In this document: positions 1-7,739 of the stretch, piece by piece
Position numbering within the stretch: the first letter of the stretch is position 1
Layout: the number at the start of each line of letters is the position of its first letter
Source of the DNA: Furfurilactobacillus entadae
GTDB taxonomy: Bacteria; Bacillota; Bacilli; Lactobacillales; Lactobacillaceae
Direction of reading: 5' to 3'
NCBI RefSeq assembly: GCF_045862745.1
Contig: NZ_BQXN01000016.1
Location: 1 to 52,660, forward strand
DNA length: 52,660 nt
Made by a program: the position numbers and the translations under genes
The notes under the pieces: model-generated
Told to the model about the DNA's origin: nothing
Database searches by the model: none
Seen by the model: only the letters and a program-made list of their open reading frames with translations

Positions 1-439
1 GCCCCTTATAAATTCCGCGCTCTTTGGCCAGTTTGATTCCTTGGGCCTGACGTTCTCTAATTCTCAGTCGTTCTGATTCGGCTTGGAACTTGAAAACAGA
101 CTGAATCACGTCAGTTAACATGTTGCGTAGCCCACGATCAGGAATCGACGAAAAATCTGGCAAATCCAGTGACTGAAAACTAGCACCGGCATCTTTAATT
201 TTTTGAATTAGCATAGTAATATCGTCCGCATTACGACTTAGTCGATCTAATGACATGACAAAGACAATATCATCGTCACGAATATAATGAAGCATTTTTT
301 GAAGTTCCGGACGTTCGATATCTTTCCCGGACTGTTTGTCGGAAAAGATTTTTTCCACGCCAGCGTTTTTCAGTGCTGCGATTTGACGATCCAAATTTTG
401 TTCGGTGGTACTAACTCGTGCATAACCAATTTTACTCAT
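1..439 (-). CDS. Serine recombinase (resolvase/invertase family), C-terminus cut by window edge
   Basis: Reading leftward from an ATG at 437-439, the frame opens with MSKIGYARVSTTEQNLDRQ, the N-terminal catalytic region of small serine recombinases; the serine of the YARVST motif is the expected nucleophile. Further on are the family blocks SDKQSGKDIERPEL and VMSLDRLSRNADD. The reading frame is still open at base 1 after the long E-helix region (FQAESERLRIRERQAQG), so only the DNA-binding HTH end is missing. Such enzymes resolve plasmid multimers or transposon cointegrates at a nearby res site, and a dyad-containing sequence lies just upstream at 471-564. It marks the left border of the toxin-type island and may have taken part in its acquisition (inference). 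Confidence 0.9.
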   Translation of the reverse strand, partial: MSKIGYARVSTTEQNLDRQIAALKNAGVEKIFSDKQSGKDIERPELQKMLHYIRDDDIVFVMSLDRLSRNADDITMLIQKIKDAGASFQSLDLPDFSSIPDRGLRNMLTDVIQSVFKFQAESERLRIRERQAQGIKLAKERGIYKG

Positions 440-470
440 TTTCTGCCTTTTTAAATATTGATAACGACAA

Positions 471-564
471 CCCTAAACGACATTTTTTATTATATCGCAA
501 ATTCCGTCAGATGTGAATTTTCACGGAGAAACTTAACCGTCGTTTAGGGATTACCCTAAAAGAC
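471..564. promoter_or_regulatory. Candidate res site upstream of the recombinase
   Basis: Three copies of one 11-mer lie between the recombinase start and the next gene: CCCTAAACGAC at 471-481, its exact inverse GTCGTTTAGGG at 539-549, and CCCTAAAAGAC at 554-564. The last two form a dyad with a 4-bp centre, the size expected of a serine-recombinase subsite. The position directly upstream of the recombinase gene is typical of res sites, which usually also serve as the operator of the recombinase. Crossover site and binding are inferred. Confidence 0.5.
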
Positions 565-889
565 ACAAAAAATACAGTTGAAGTGTGTCATTGTATCAAA
601 AATCCTTCACCCATTGTTCAAACAGTTTAGATGATTTATTTTAAATACATTATCGATGTGGAGTTCACTTTCAGTTAGAGTCAGATCTTCTATGCTTTAT
701 ACTTTTTACTTTAACTAAGCCACCCTTGACAAAGGTGCATTTTGGAGCGAAGTGCCTTTCAGGTGAATAATTTGAGGGCAATTTTGAAAACGGCAATTAC
801 TGCTGATAAAAGTAAGTAGCTCATCTTTGATTAGATAGATAAAACGCATTGAACTTAATTGAAGTAAATTACGGGCAAAGGATCTATGG

Positions 890-949
890 AATAAAAATAA
901 AGCAGAAATTTCCTGATTATAATTAGGAAATTTCTGCTTTATTTTTATT
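890..949. terminator. Perfect 25-bp inverted repeat, probable bidirectional terminator
   Basis: Arms at 890-914 and 925-949 are exact reverse complements around a 10-nt centre. The arm ends are A/T-rich on both sides, so an RNA read in either direction ends in a U-rich run after the hairpin. It lies downstream of the minus-strand Rgg gene and could end that transcript before the recombinase. The 623-bp gap 440-1062 holds only this element and the res-like repeats; I see no convincing gene in it. Confidence 0.5.
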
Positions 950-1062
950 AAAGGGGCTAGATTTATTGATTGCATAGTTTGTTTTGAGCGAAATTTAGTT
1001 GCTTTCGGCATAAAAGCATCATTTCTTGTTTAAGTGCTCCTGTTAAGAAGTTGTATGACATT

Positions 1063-1929
1063 TTATGAAGATTGATGGTTATATTTTTTCATAAATAAAA
1101 TGTAAACATCTTCGAAATAATATTCTTGATCAGTCAAGTTTATTGATTTTATAGAATCTAGAAAAGACTTGATATTGTTCAAGTTCTGGGTAGTGGGATG
1201 AGATTCGTAATCAGCTAGTTTTGAAAAAAATTGAAGAATTAGTTTCTCTGATGCCTGATTTCTGGTAAGGTGTACAGTTTTTAACAATTCAACATAACTT
1301 GAAATGGGTCTATTTTCTTTCAAATTTAGCATGCACAAATTTTCAATCAAATGAAAGAGCTGTGAAATTTGATAAGGGAAGTTTTCGTAAGAACAAAGAG
1401 AATTCAATATATTTTTTAGCAAGATATTTATGATTTCTCTAGAAAGGATTACCAGGGAATTACTAAACAGTAATATGTCATACATAGAAAATCCATTCTG
1501 CAGTAAAAGATAATGTGCTATCTCTGTGGCTTGCTTCGAGGATCTACTTGGCAACTGAACTTTTTGTTCTAAAGCGGTTGCCAGTATATAAATATGTCGG
1601 TATCTAATGTAGTGAGTTTCTAAAAAATTATCGGCGGCCCTCGAGGCAATTTGTTTGAGTGAATGAATATCTTGATTATCAAACGCTGTTTCTATTTTTT
1701 CGAATAAAGTGATGAATAACGGAGATTCTCCTTGTCGTATTAATTCAAATTCGTAGGTGCTAATGTTTAAATTTATTAATAATTGATGAAAATGAGATTC
1801 ACTGATATCTCGCTCGTTACGTATAACTCTGTAATATTCTGATCTTGAAATCACATTTTTTGTAATTTCATTAACCGTGTAACCACGTAAAGTTCTAATT
1901 TTTTCTAAGGTGTCTCCGATACTAAGCAG
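1063..1929 (-). CDS. Rgg/MutR-family transcriptional regulator with a non-canonical start
   Basis: The product has the Rgg layout: an N-terminal helix-turn-helix (SIGDTLEKIRTLRGYTVNE, then VISRSEYYRVIRNERDIS) followed by a long all-helical, TPR-like C-terminal domain that in this family binds short peptide pheromones. From a CTG at 1929 it would be about 288 residues, the usual family length. An in-frame stop lies three codons upstream of that CTG and no ATG, GTG or TTG precedes the HTH; the first canonical start, GTG at 1854, would remove half of the HTH. So either CTG (or a nearby ATT) is used, or the N-terminus is damaged. It lies downstream of the sigma-like gene on the same strand, facing away from the toxin genes. 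A role in controlling the cluster is inferred from position. Confidence 0.75.
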   Translation of the reverse strand: MLSIGDTLEKIRTLRGYTVNEITKNVISRSEYYRVIRNERDISESHFHQLLINLNISTYEFELIRQGESPLFITLFEKIETAFDNQDIHSLKQIASRAADNFLETHYIRYRHIYILATALEQKVQLPSRSSKQATEIAHYLLLQNGFSMYDILLFSNSLVILSREIINILLKNILNSLCSYENFPYQISQLFHLIENLCMLNLKENRPISSYVELLKTVHLTRNQASEKLILQFFSKLADYESHPTTQNLNNIKSFLDSIKSINLTDQEYYFEDVYILFMKKYNHQSS

Positions 1930-1964
1930 AAATTTTTACCCCGCGCTTTTGAATTTTTCTACGA

Positions 1965-2558
1965 TTAATCATAATAATATTTTTTAAATAGCTCTCGTGA
2001 TCGTTCAATCTTTTTACGATATTTACTAGTGTATGGCTCTTTGTACAGCAAGCTAATTATTTCGTTAGGTTGAAATCCTATATAAAGTAAATATATGCTT
2101 TTCCACTCATTTTTATGATCAGCCTTAAATACGGATAAGGCGTCCAAGAAATGATATAAATCTAACGATTCTGGAATGGATGAAAGTTCATTAGACGAAT
2201 CGCTGGAAACCACCAAACCTTTTTGAAAGGTTTGTTGATCTTTATCAATTCTATTTCCAGAAACTTTTACCGACTGCCATATATTTAATTCGGCCAAGCG
2301 TAGACGGTGTGTATATATGTGAATGAATTGATAGGTGGGATATTGACTGAATGCGATACTTGCTTCCCAAAGTGCCAAGCAAAACTGGCTTTCAAAATCG
2401 CTTTGGTGGAGGAGTACTCCAGTAGCATAGGCGTTGTTTTGACATTTTTTGGATTTTGATTTTATCTTTGGATAAAATGTTTTCCATACTAAAGGGAATG
2501 CTTCCGTCTTAGTCGCAGAAGGATCGTTTAATAAACTTTTTTCTACCGTTGTATACAT
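1965..2558 (-). CDS. Small sigma-70-like factor, possible BotR/TcdR-type regulator of the cluster
   Basis: This 197-aa protein has an arrangement expected of small alternative sigma factors: a helical block around residues 55-100 (DFESQFCLALWEASIAFSQY and following) resembling region 2, a low-complexity linker, and a C-terminal block (IYLLYIGFQPNEIISLLYK, then a basic helix) resembling region 4. Its size is close to the toxin-gene sigma factors BotR, TetR and TcdR, and also to ComX/SigH of lactic acid bacteria, so the subfamily cannot be settled by eye. It is divergent from the toxin array across a 211-bp intergenic region, where botR-type genes commonly sit in clostridial clusters. SD GGGGGTT lies before the ATG. 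The sigma assignment is moderate; control of the toxin genes is inference. Confidence 0.6.
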   Translation of the reverse strand: MYTTVEKSLLNDPSATKTEAFPLVWKTFYPKIKSKSKKCQNNAYATGVLLHQSDFESQFCLALWEASIAFSQYPTYQFIHIYTHRLRLAELNIWQSVKVSGNRIDKDQQTFQKGLVVSSDSSNELSSIPESLDLYHFLDALSVFKADHKNEWKSIYLLYIGFQPNEIISLLYKEPYTSKYRKKIERSRELFKKYYYD

Positions 2559-2695
2559 ATGCTAACCCCCATAAATATAGATTGTGCTTTAAAAAATTTA
2601 GCACCACTGGTATTTTATAACGTTAATTAAACTGTGAGCATAAGTGTCACCTTTAGGCGAAACTTTCGATATTTGGTCACAAATGACATTTCTGC

Positions 2696-2725
2696 CTTAC
2701 AAGTACTACGTAAAATCGCATTATA
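2696..2725 (+). promoter_or_regulatory. Candidate promoter of the toxin-type array
   Basis: CTTACA at 2696-2701 and ATTATA at 2720-2725 are separated by 18 bp, about 45 bp upstream of the first plus-strand gene. They resemble the TTTACA / GTTATA elements known for BotR-type sigma factors, but the -10 also partly fits a housekeeping TATAAA read one base over. The intergenic region 2559-2769 also carries the upstream region of the divergent sigma-like gene. Confidence 0.35.
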
Positions 2726-2769
2726 AAGCATTGCAAAATATATGAAATAGCACAAAGAGGGTATGGGTT

Positions 2770-3147
2770 TTGAACATTATTGAAAACGTATTGAAAATAG
2801 AAATGGTTAATTTGATTGTCATTTATATAGGTATGGCGATAATTCGTCTGATATGCGATTTGATCACAAATAAAATAAACATAAAAAAAAATCTAGCTCA
2901 ATTCCTCAAGCTAGAAGTCTGTAATATTTGCCTCATTATTAGCTGCGTGTTAATCGACCACGCTTTGCTACTAAAATCGCAAAATTTTTTCGAAATGGAT
3001 TTAGCTGCTATTGTTTCGACATTGCTAATTTTAGATGAATTCATGTCAATTATTTCCGACACAAACGAGACAGCTACAAGCCATTGGCTACTGTCTGTAG
3101 CAGAACAATTACATGAATTAATGATAGGTGCGGTAAAAAAGAAATAA
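2770..3147 (+). CDS. Holin-like membrane protein (phage holin 4 / TcdE-like)
   Basis: A 125-aa protein with hydrophobic segments near residues 12-35, 48-68 and 78-95, followed by a segment ending in EFMSIISDTNETA and a basic C-terminal tail (GAVKKK). This matches the layout of the small phage-holin family that includes TcdE of Clostridioides difficile, where the LxxDExxSI-type block precedes the C-terminus. The start is a TTG eight bases after an AAAGAGG ribosome site. Holins oligomerise in the cytoplasmic membrane and let endolysins or toxins out. Here it is the first gene of the plus-strand array and a GH25 lysozyme follows, so a role in release of the large signal-less proteins downstream is a reasonable inference. 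Confidence 0.65.
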   Translation: MNIIENVLKIEMVNLIVIYIGMAIIRLICDLITNKINIKKNLAQFLKLEVCNICLIISCVLIDHALLLKSQNFFEMDLAAIVSTLLILDEFMSIISDTNETATSHWLLSVAEQLHELMIGAVKKK

Positions 3148-3182
3148 TTATTTCAGATAATTTCTAGTATGAAATAGCTTTT

Positions 3183-3254
3183 AATCCAGTAGCTCAATGG
3201 CAGAGCGTTCAACTTATAATTGAAAGGTTAACAGTTCGAATCTGTTCTGGATTA
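3183..3254 (+). tRNA. tRNA with anticodon UAU (decodes AUA, Ile)
   Basis: A full cloverleaf can be drawn. The acceptor stem AATCCAG/CTGGATT is perfect. The D arm is GCTC/GAGC with loop AATGGCA, the anticodon stem TTCAA/TTGAA has loop CTTATAA, and the T arm AACAG/CTGTT has loop TTCGAAT, followed by discriminator A. CCA is not encoded. The middle three bases of the anticodon loop are TAT, so it would read AUA. Most bacteria read AUA with a lysidine-modified CAU tRNA, so a UAU tRNA is uncommon. It lies between the holin-like gene and a hypothetical gene inside the AT-rich toxin-type island, whose genes use ATA repeatedly. Confidence 0.9.
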
Positions 3255-3298
3255 TATGAATTTATGATTGTGGTCCTTGTTAGGATTAGGAGGGAAAA

Positions 3299-3643
3299 AT
3301 GTTTAGAAATCTAAATCAATACTATGTTAGCTCAGTTTATCAGAAGATCATTCAATTGGTGCAAGTTAATGTTGTAGGAATAGTGGTTGATAGACAAGTA
3401 ACAATCGAGCTGATTACATTTCTGCTAGATGATCAAAAAGAAAAAATACTACCGCGACTAATACATGTAGAAATACCATATGACAATCAAAATGGGTATA
3501 TCTGCCTGGAAAGCATTGACCACGAAGTCCCCATGCAGATCAACGCAAAAGAATCGACATTTATGCCTGAAATAGCTGAAATGATTGACGAAAACATTGA
3601 CATAATCAAATCCGAAATTTTGGATCTTCTGGATTCTGGCTAA
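3299..3643 (+). CDS. Hypothetical protein, 114 aa
   Basis: The start ATG at 3299 follows a good ribosome site (TTAGGAGGG, five bases away). The product is acidic towards its C-terminus, with an N-terminal aliphatic-rich half (QLVQVNVVGIVVDRQVTIEL) and a final helical stretch (EIAEMIDENIDIIKSEILDL). It has no signal peptide, membrane segment or motif I recognise. Its place between the tRNA and the lysozyme suggests that it belongs to the toxin-type array, but I cannot give a function. It could be a chaperone-like or lysis-accessory protein, though nothing in the sequence proves this. Confidence 0.6.
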   Translation: MFRNLNQYYVSSVYQKIIQLVQVNVVGIVVDRQVTIELITFLLDDQKEKILPRLIHVEIPYDNQNGYICLESIDHEVPMQINAKESTFMPEIAEMIDENIDIIKSEILDLLDSG

Positions 3644-3724
3644 AATAAGATACCATTTGTGCTATGTGATTCGGAGAATGAATAATTAATGGATTGTTAG
3701 GCTATAGGAAGAAGGAGATTTCAT

Positions 3725-4357
3725 ATGATGAATGGGATTGATATTGCTAGTTACCAAGCTGGCATTAATATACAGCAAGTTAAACCTGATTTTGTCATTA
3801 TTAAAGCAACGGAAGGAACTAATTACGTAAATCCAGCCTGTAATGATCAATATGATTCAGCGGTAAAAGCGGGTGCAAAAATTGGCCTTTATCATTTTGC
3901 AACATTAAATACGTCGCCAGAAGAACAGGCTCATTTTTTTGTTGCGAACGTGAAAAACTATCTGTTGGAGGGGCATGCTTTAGCAGCACTTGATTGGGAG
4001 GCAGACGCGATAACGTTAGGGCCAGAATGGGCCAAACGTTATTTAGATACTGTGTACGAACTGATTTCGGCGACGCCGATCATTTATATGAGTAAATCAG
4101 TAACCAATGCGTTTGATTGGTCAGCTGTCGCCCAACATTATGCGCTTTGGGGAGCACAGTATGCAGACATGAATGATGTAACCGAATTTCAGAAAGATCC
4201 GTGGACTGATAATTTACCTTGGGGGGCATGGGTGACACCAACAATATTTCAATATTCAAGTAGTGGAAGACTTCCTGGATGGAATGGCTATTTGGATTTA
4301 AACAAGGCATATATAACTCAACAAGACTGGGATAAATTTACCACTAAAAACAGTTAA
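3725..4357 (+). CDS. GH25 family lysozyme (endolysin-like muramidase)
   Basis: The product begins GIDIASYQ, the first beta strand of GH25 muramidases with the catalytic-site Asp6. It carries ALDWEAD at about residues 88-94 (acidic residues D90, E92 and D94), in the position of the usual DxE strand, and ends with the FQYSSSGRLPGW and LDLNKAY blocks typical of the family. At 210 aa it is a bare catalytic domain with no signal peptide and no wall-binding repeats, like a phage endolysin that needs a holin to reach the wall; a holin-like gene lies 0.6 kb upstream. It would cut the MurNAc-GlcNAc linkage of peptidoglycan. Ribosome site GAAGGAG precedes two adjacent ATG codons. Its position suggests a part in toxin-complex release (inference). 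Confidence 0.9.
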   Translation: MMNGIDIASYQAGINIQQVKPDFVIIKATEGTNYVNPACNDQYDSAVKAGAKIGLYHFATLNTSPEEQAHFFVANVKNYLLEGHALAALDWEADAITLGPEWAKRYLDTVYELISATPIIYMSKSVTNAFDWSAVAQHYALWGAQYADMNDVTEFQKDPWTDNLPWGAWVTPTIFQYSSSGRLPGWNGYLDLNKAYITQQDWDKFTTKNS

Positions 4358-4415
4358 TTAATCTGGTGTAGAAAGAGAGTGTTCTACGTAAGCGTAATGC
4401 CAAAAGGAGAATTCG

Positions 4416-5339
4416 ATGAAACTTAATGGATGGGATTGGGTATCAACTTTTTCATTAGATAAAATTAATCAGAAACTATCTGGGACGTTTAATACAACGC
4501 ATGTTTTTTCCATTCAAAACAGTATAAGTAGTATGTCGTTGACTTTTGATGGGGTCCAGATGAGTGGTGACGGTTCACAAAAGTACACGCAGTTACAGTT
4601 AACCGTTAAGGAAGGCGTATTAACAACTAAAAATACCAAAGTGGAGATACCACTCAATAATATTTCACCTATTGTAAAGGTCTCACTTAGCTTTTTTAAT
4701 TTTAATGGGGCAATGAACTACGGTATCAATATTCAATCTAATGATGATGTTACTGTTGTCGATCCTGATAGTAGTAATACCATCACTAACAGTACTTATC
4801 TAGCGATTATAAAAGGGCTTCTTAAAGACTTATTCCTTCAGGAGAGGGAAACTCTTAAGACAATATTTTTATCAATAATGCTTCCTGGAAAGAATGGTAT
4901 TTCAGCTTTCAGCCCCACGGACTACACATATGCAGCTATAACGCTAAGCAATGGTCAGCAGTTTATATCTGTGTTTGTAGCAACCCAAAATCAGGATATT
5001 AAAGGACTTTCCACCACTTTAGATACTAGCTTGTTAAGCGGCTCTGGCGAATATCTTTTTATAGATTGCAGAGAATCAGGATTTTATCCACTTGCACCGA
5101 TCGGCATGGTTGGCTGTGCCACTGAGGAAAGTAATGAGAAACAGTTGGTTATGGATTTGTATATAGTCAATACTTCACATTTAGATTTTATCCGAACTAT
5201 TAAATTTAATCGTGATGATTACCGACAGGATATATTTGAGCAAATGGCCAAACTTAGTGATGTACGCATGGGAACAACGTATTTACGCCATACTCAGCGA
5301 GGGGCAGAAGATGGCACTGTTTTTTTTAAATGGGCTTAA
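4416..5339 (+). CDS. P47/OrfX3-like TULIP-family protein, short form
   Basis: The N-terminus NGWDWVSTFSLDKINQKL matches the conserved GWDxV...xxxNxxL opening of the P47/OrfX proteins encoded beside botulinum neurotoxin genes. A second shared block, FDGVQMSGDG near residue 49, corresponds to the W-x-GGDGK block of its paralogues here. OrfX/P47 proteins have tubular lipid-binding (TULIP) folds and are thought to assist the toxin complex. At 307 aa it is shorter than P47 (about 410 aa) and than the 481-aa relative at 10163. It lacks the hydrophobic glycine-rich segment and the C-terminal tryptophan block that all the larger paralogues share, so it is either a minimal form or C-terminally truncated. 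SD AAAAGGAG lies before the ATG. First of six tandem TULIP-type genes. Confidence 0.75.
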   Translation: MKLNGWDWVSTFSLDKINQKLSGTFNTTHVFSIQNSISSMSLTFDGVQMSGDGSQKYTQLQLTVKEGVLTTKNTKVEIPLNNISPIVKVSLSFFNFNGAMNYGINIQSNDDVTVVDPDSSNTITNSTYLAIIKGLLKDLFLQERETLKTIFLSIMLPGKNGISAFSPTDYTYAAITLSNGQQFISVFVATQNQDIKGLSTTLDTSLLSGSGEYLFIDCRESGFYPLAPIGMVGCATEESNEKQLVMDLYIVNTSHLDFIRTIKFNRDDYRQDIFEQMAKLSDVRMGTTYLRHTQRGAEDGTVFFKWA

Positions 5340-5402
5340 TTTAATTGGCTGTTACTGAGATGATGTCTCATTTGTTTGAGAAAATTTTGGAGAAATATTT
5401 TT

Positions 5403-7730
5403 ATGGAAGAAAATAGTACAAAAATGGATAAACTCTATACGATCGACTGGAATTATTTAGATGGTCGTCAAAAAATCATGAATTATCAACAAGAGTTTAC
5501 ACCAATGCATTTACAAGTTCTTTCGGGTGATGTGGCTAAATCTGCTACTTTGAGCGCAGATTTAAATACACTGGACATCTTACCCAGTACAGAAGGAAAA
5601 CGCTTGGATATAGCATTAACAATGGAAAATTTGTATTTTCAAAGTCAATTTCAAAAAAGTAAGATAGAAAATAATCAATTGGTTGTGAACTTATCTGTAC
5701 CAATCATTATCAATGCTGAAGGGATTGAATTAGATACAAATAAGCCAATTGTAGATTTAAAAACTGAAATTGATCCGAAGAACATGATTCTAAATAGTGA
5801 ATTTCAATTGTTATTACATCAAGGCTTGTATGAAGAGCAACGACTAGCTCAAATTATCCAACAAATTAGTAATCGTGAACTAGCCATTAAAAAAGAGCCA
5901 AATAAATATGCCGGAACGATTAAGGAAAATGAAGATATATCCACTTTTGGTTGGGATATTGTATCTGGTGCTAGTTTTCAAAATGTTAACCGACAAATTA
6001 AACTGCAAAACACTTTTCCACAAGATATAGAAGCGATATATAAAGATGATTTGACAGGCACGGTAACCATTGATGGTCATTTTATGAATTGGGAACTGAC
6101 TACTAGCGGTGATGGAAAAAACGTTACGTTCAAGTGCACATTCAAATCGGCGACCATTGTTAATTTTGAGACATCAAAGGGTACTGAAACTGCTCCATTG
6201 GACGAAAATAATTGGTTTGAAGTACAGGTACCATTGGCTACTTTCAATGATGAACACGGTCGTCAGGATGCTACAGGGAAAAATGATGGTCAATTTGAAA
6301 CACTAAAAATTTCTAAACTGAATGAAAATGATGAATCAAACATCAAATTAATAGATACGGCGTATCCAGAAAAAATTGAAAACGTCATGACCTTTAAGGT
6401 CATGATGGATAGTCTCCTAAAGAAATATATTGAAGATCTATCTCATGATAAAAAAGCATTACAACATGTTTTTTCTTTCTTGCAACTTGGCGAAACAGCC
6501 AATGAAGGACGATGGCAATGGTTGAAAGCTAAATATGTCTCTTACGCGGTGGCAGCAACAGAATCAATTGATACAAGTGTCTTTGCCGTGATGTATCAAA
6601 CCACTTCGGACACAATTCCAGATACACAACAGGTAGATGCTCGTTTACTGAAAAATGGTACGTATAATCAAACAATTTTAGCAATTTCAAAATTGGCTTA
6701 CTTTAAGAATGTGATTTATGAAGCATTGCCTTATGCTGATATATTACCTCAAAGTGATGTAGATATTGATACAGACAATCTAGTGATAACTAACAAAAAG
6801 AAATTTGATTATGCCTTTTTGAAAGATAACAATACCAAGATATCGGTTGATGAAGGTCAATTTAAATTAGGCTTTTTTAATAATGATTTTCAGCTGAATG
6901 TGGCAGGCAAAGAGCCCTTTACCGAAGCAAATAAAAAAGGTATTTTGCATCACAGCATACTCGAAAAGACGACATTGGCATTTAAAGATGGAGGAATATA
7001 TTTAAAAGATGAAGGATCAGAATTTTCAACTACTGTTGAAAGTGAAAACATTGATAGTGATTGGTTCTCATGGGAAAGTTTTGCCATTGGGATAGCCAGC
7101 TCACTGGCTATAGGCGGTATCTGTTATGGAGCTGTTAAATATGGGTCGAAAATAGCAAAGATTTTGAAATTTGACAAAATTGGCAGATGGTTTACTTCAA
7201 GAGTATTGCGCCGTGGAAATCGCTATACTACGCCCGCTGGAAATAGTACACGTTTAAATCTCGCGTCAACCGAAATAGAATTGGTACTGGAGAACGAGAG
7301 GCGGCGGCTAAGCAATTCTCAGTTTTCACTTTCAGATCGAATTGATGGATACGAAAGCGAAGCCCGCAACTCACGAAAAACGAGCGATGATCTTGCGAAC
7401 GATCCTGAGCAAGAGCGTAGTCGGGCAGTAAATGATTTTGCAGATCGTTATGCTAGTGATACTGCGTTGATAAAAACTGGTATGTTAAGTCGTTGCGCAC
7501 CATTTGAAAAGGATACTGTTAAACAGGCACTTGCATTTGTATATAACAAAGCCATAAACGATTTAGTTGGTGATACTACTATACAGGAAGAAAATGCACA
7601 ACCAGTTGGAATTGACGATTTCTGGAAAGCAATTACTGATACGATTCAATGGCCAGATCAGTCAGAGATCAAAATAACTGATGCCTACTGTAACGGTATT
7701 ATCACATTACAAGGTGAAATCAAAGGGTAG
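5403..7730 (+). CDS. OrfX2-like TULIP-family protein A
   Basis: About 775 aa, the usual OrfX2 size. An N-terminal beta-rich domain (to about residue 160) is followed by a P47-like domain beginning FGWDIVSGASFQNVNRQI near residue 180, with the shared blocks WELTTSGDGKNVTFK and DATGKNDGQ. A hydrophobic, glycine-rich segment at about 558-585 (FAIGIASSLAIGGICYGAV) is followed by a charged, probably helical insert rich in Arg and Glu. The C-terminus carries the shared IQWPDQSEIKI block. I chose ATG 5403, ten bases after GGAG, over the upstream in-frame TTG at 5376. The gene is nine bases from its paralogue B and surely co-transcribed. In clostridia, OrfX2 is part of the toxin-associated protein set; the exact role is unresolved. 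Confidence 0.8.
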   Translation: MEENSTKMDKLYTIDWNYLDGRQKIMNYQQEFTPMHLQVLSGDVAKSATLSADLNTLDILPSTEGKRLDIALTMENLYFQSQFQKSKIENNQLVVNLSVPIIINAEGIELDTNKPIVDLKTEIDPKNMILNSEFQLLLHQGLYEEQRLAQIIQQISNRELAIKKEPNKYAGTIKENEDISTFGWDIVSGASFQNVNRQIKLQNTFPQDIEAIYKDDLTGTVTIDGHFMNWELTTSGDGKNVTFKCTFKSATIVNFETSKGTETAPLDENNWFEVQVPLATFNDEHGRQDATGKNDGQFETLKISKLNENDESNIKLIDTAYPEKIENVMTFKVMMDSLLKKYIEDLSHDKKALQHVFSFLQLGETANEGRWQWLKAKYVSYAVAATESIDTSVFAVMYQTTSDTIPDTQQVDARLLKNGTYNQTILAISKLAYFKNVIYEALPYADILPQSDVDIDTDNLVITNKKKFDYAFLKDNNTKISVDEGQFKLGFFNNDFQLNVAGKEPFTEANKKGILHHSILEKTTLAFKDGGIYLKDEGSEFSTTVESENIDSDWFSWESFAIGIASSLAIGGICYGAVKYGSKIAKILKFDKIGRWFTSRVLRRGNRYTTPAGNSTRLNLASTEIELVLENERRRLSNSQFSLSDRIDGYESEARNSRKTSDDLANDPEQERSRAVNDFADRYASDTALIKTGMLSRCAPFEKDTVKQALAFVYNKAINDLVGDTTIQEENAQPVGIDDFWKAITDTIQWPDQSEIKITDAYCNGIITLQGEIKG

Positions 7731-7739
7731 GTGAAAAAC

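Noticed and set aside
715..1011. Minus-strand 98-codon open frame beside the recombinase
   Set aside because: It spans the perfect 25-bp inverted repeat, has no good ribosome site, and its translation resembles no protein family; probably non-coding.
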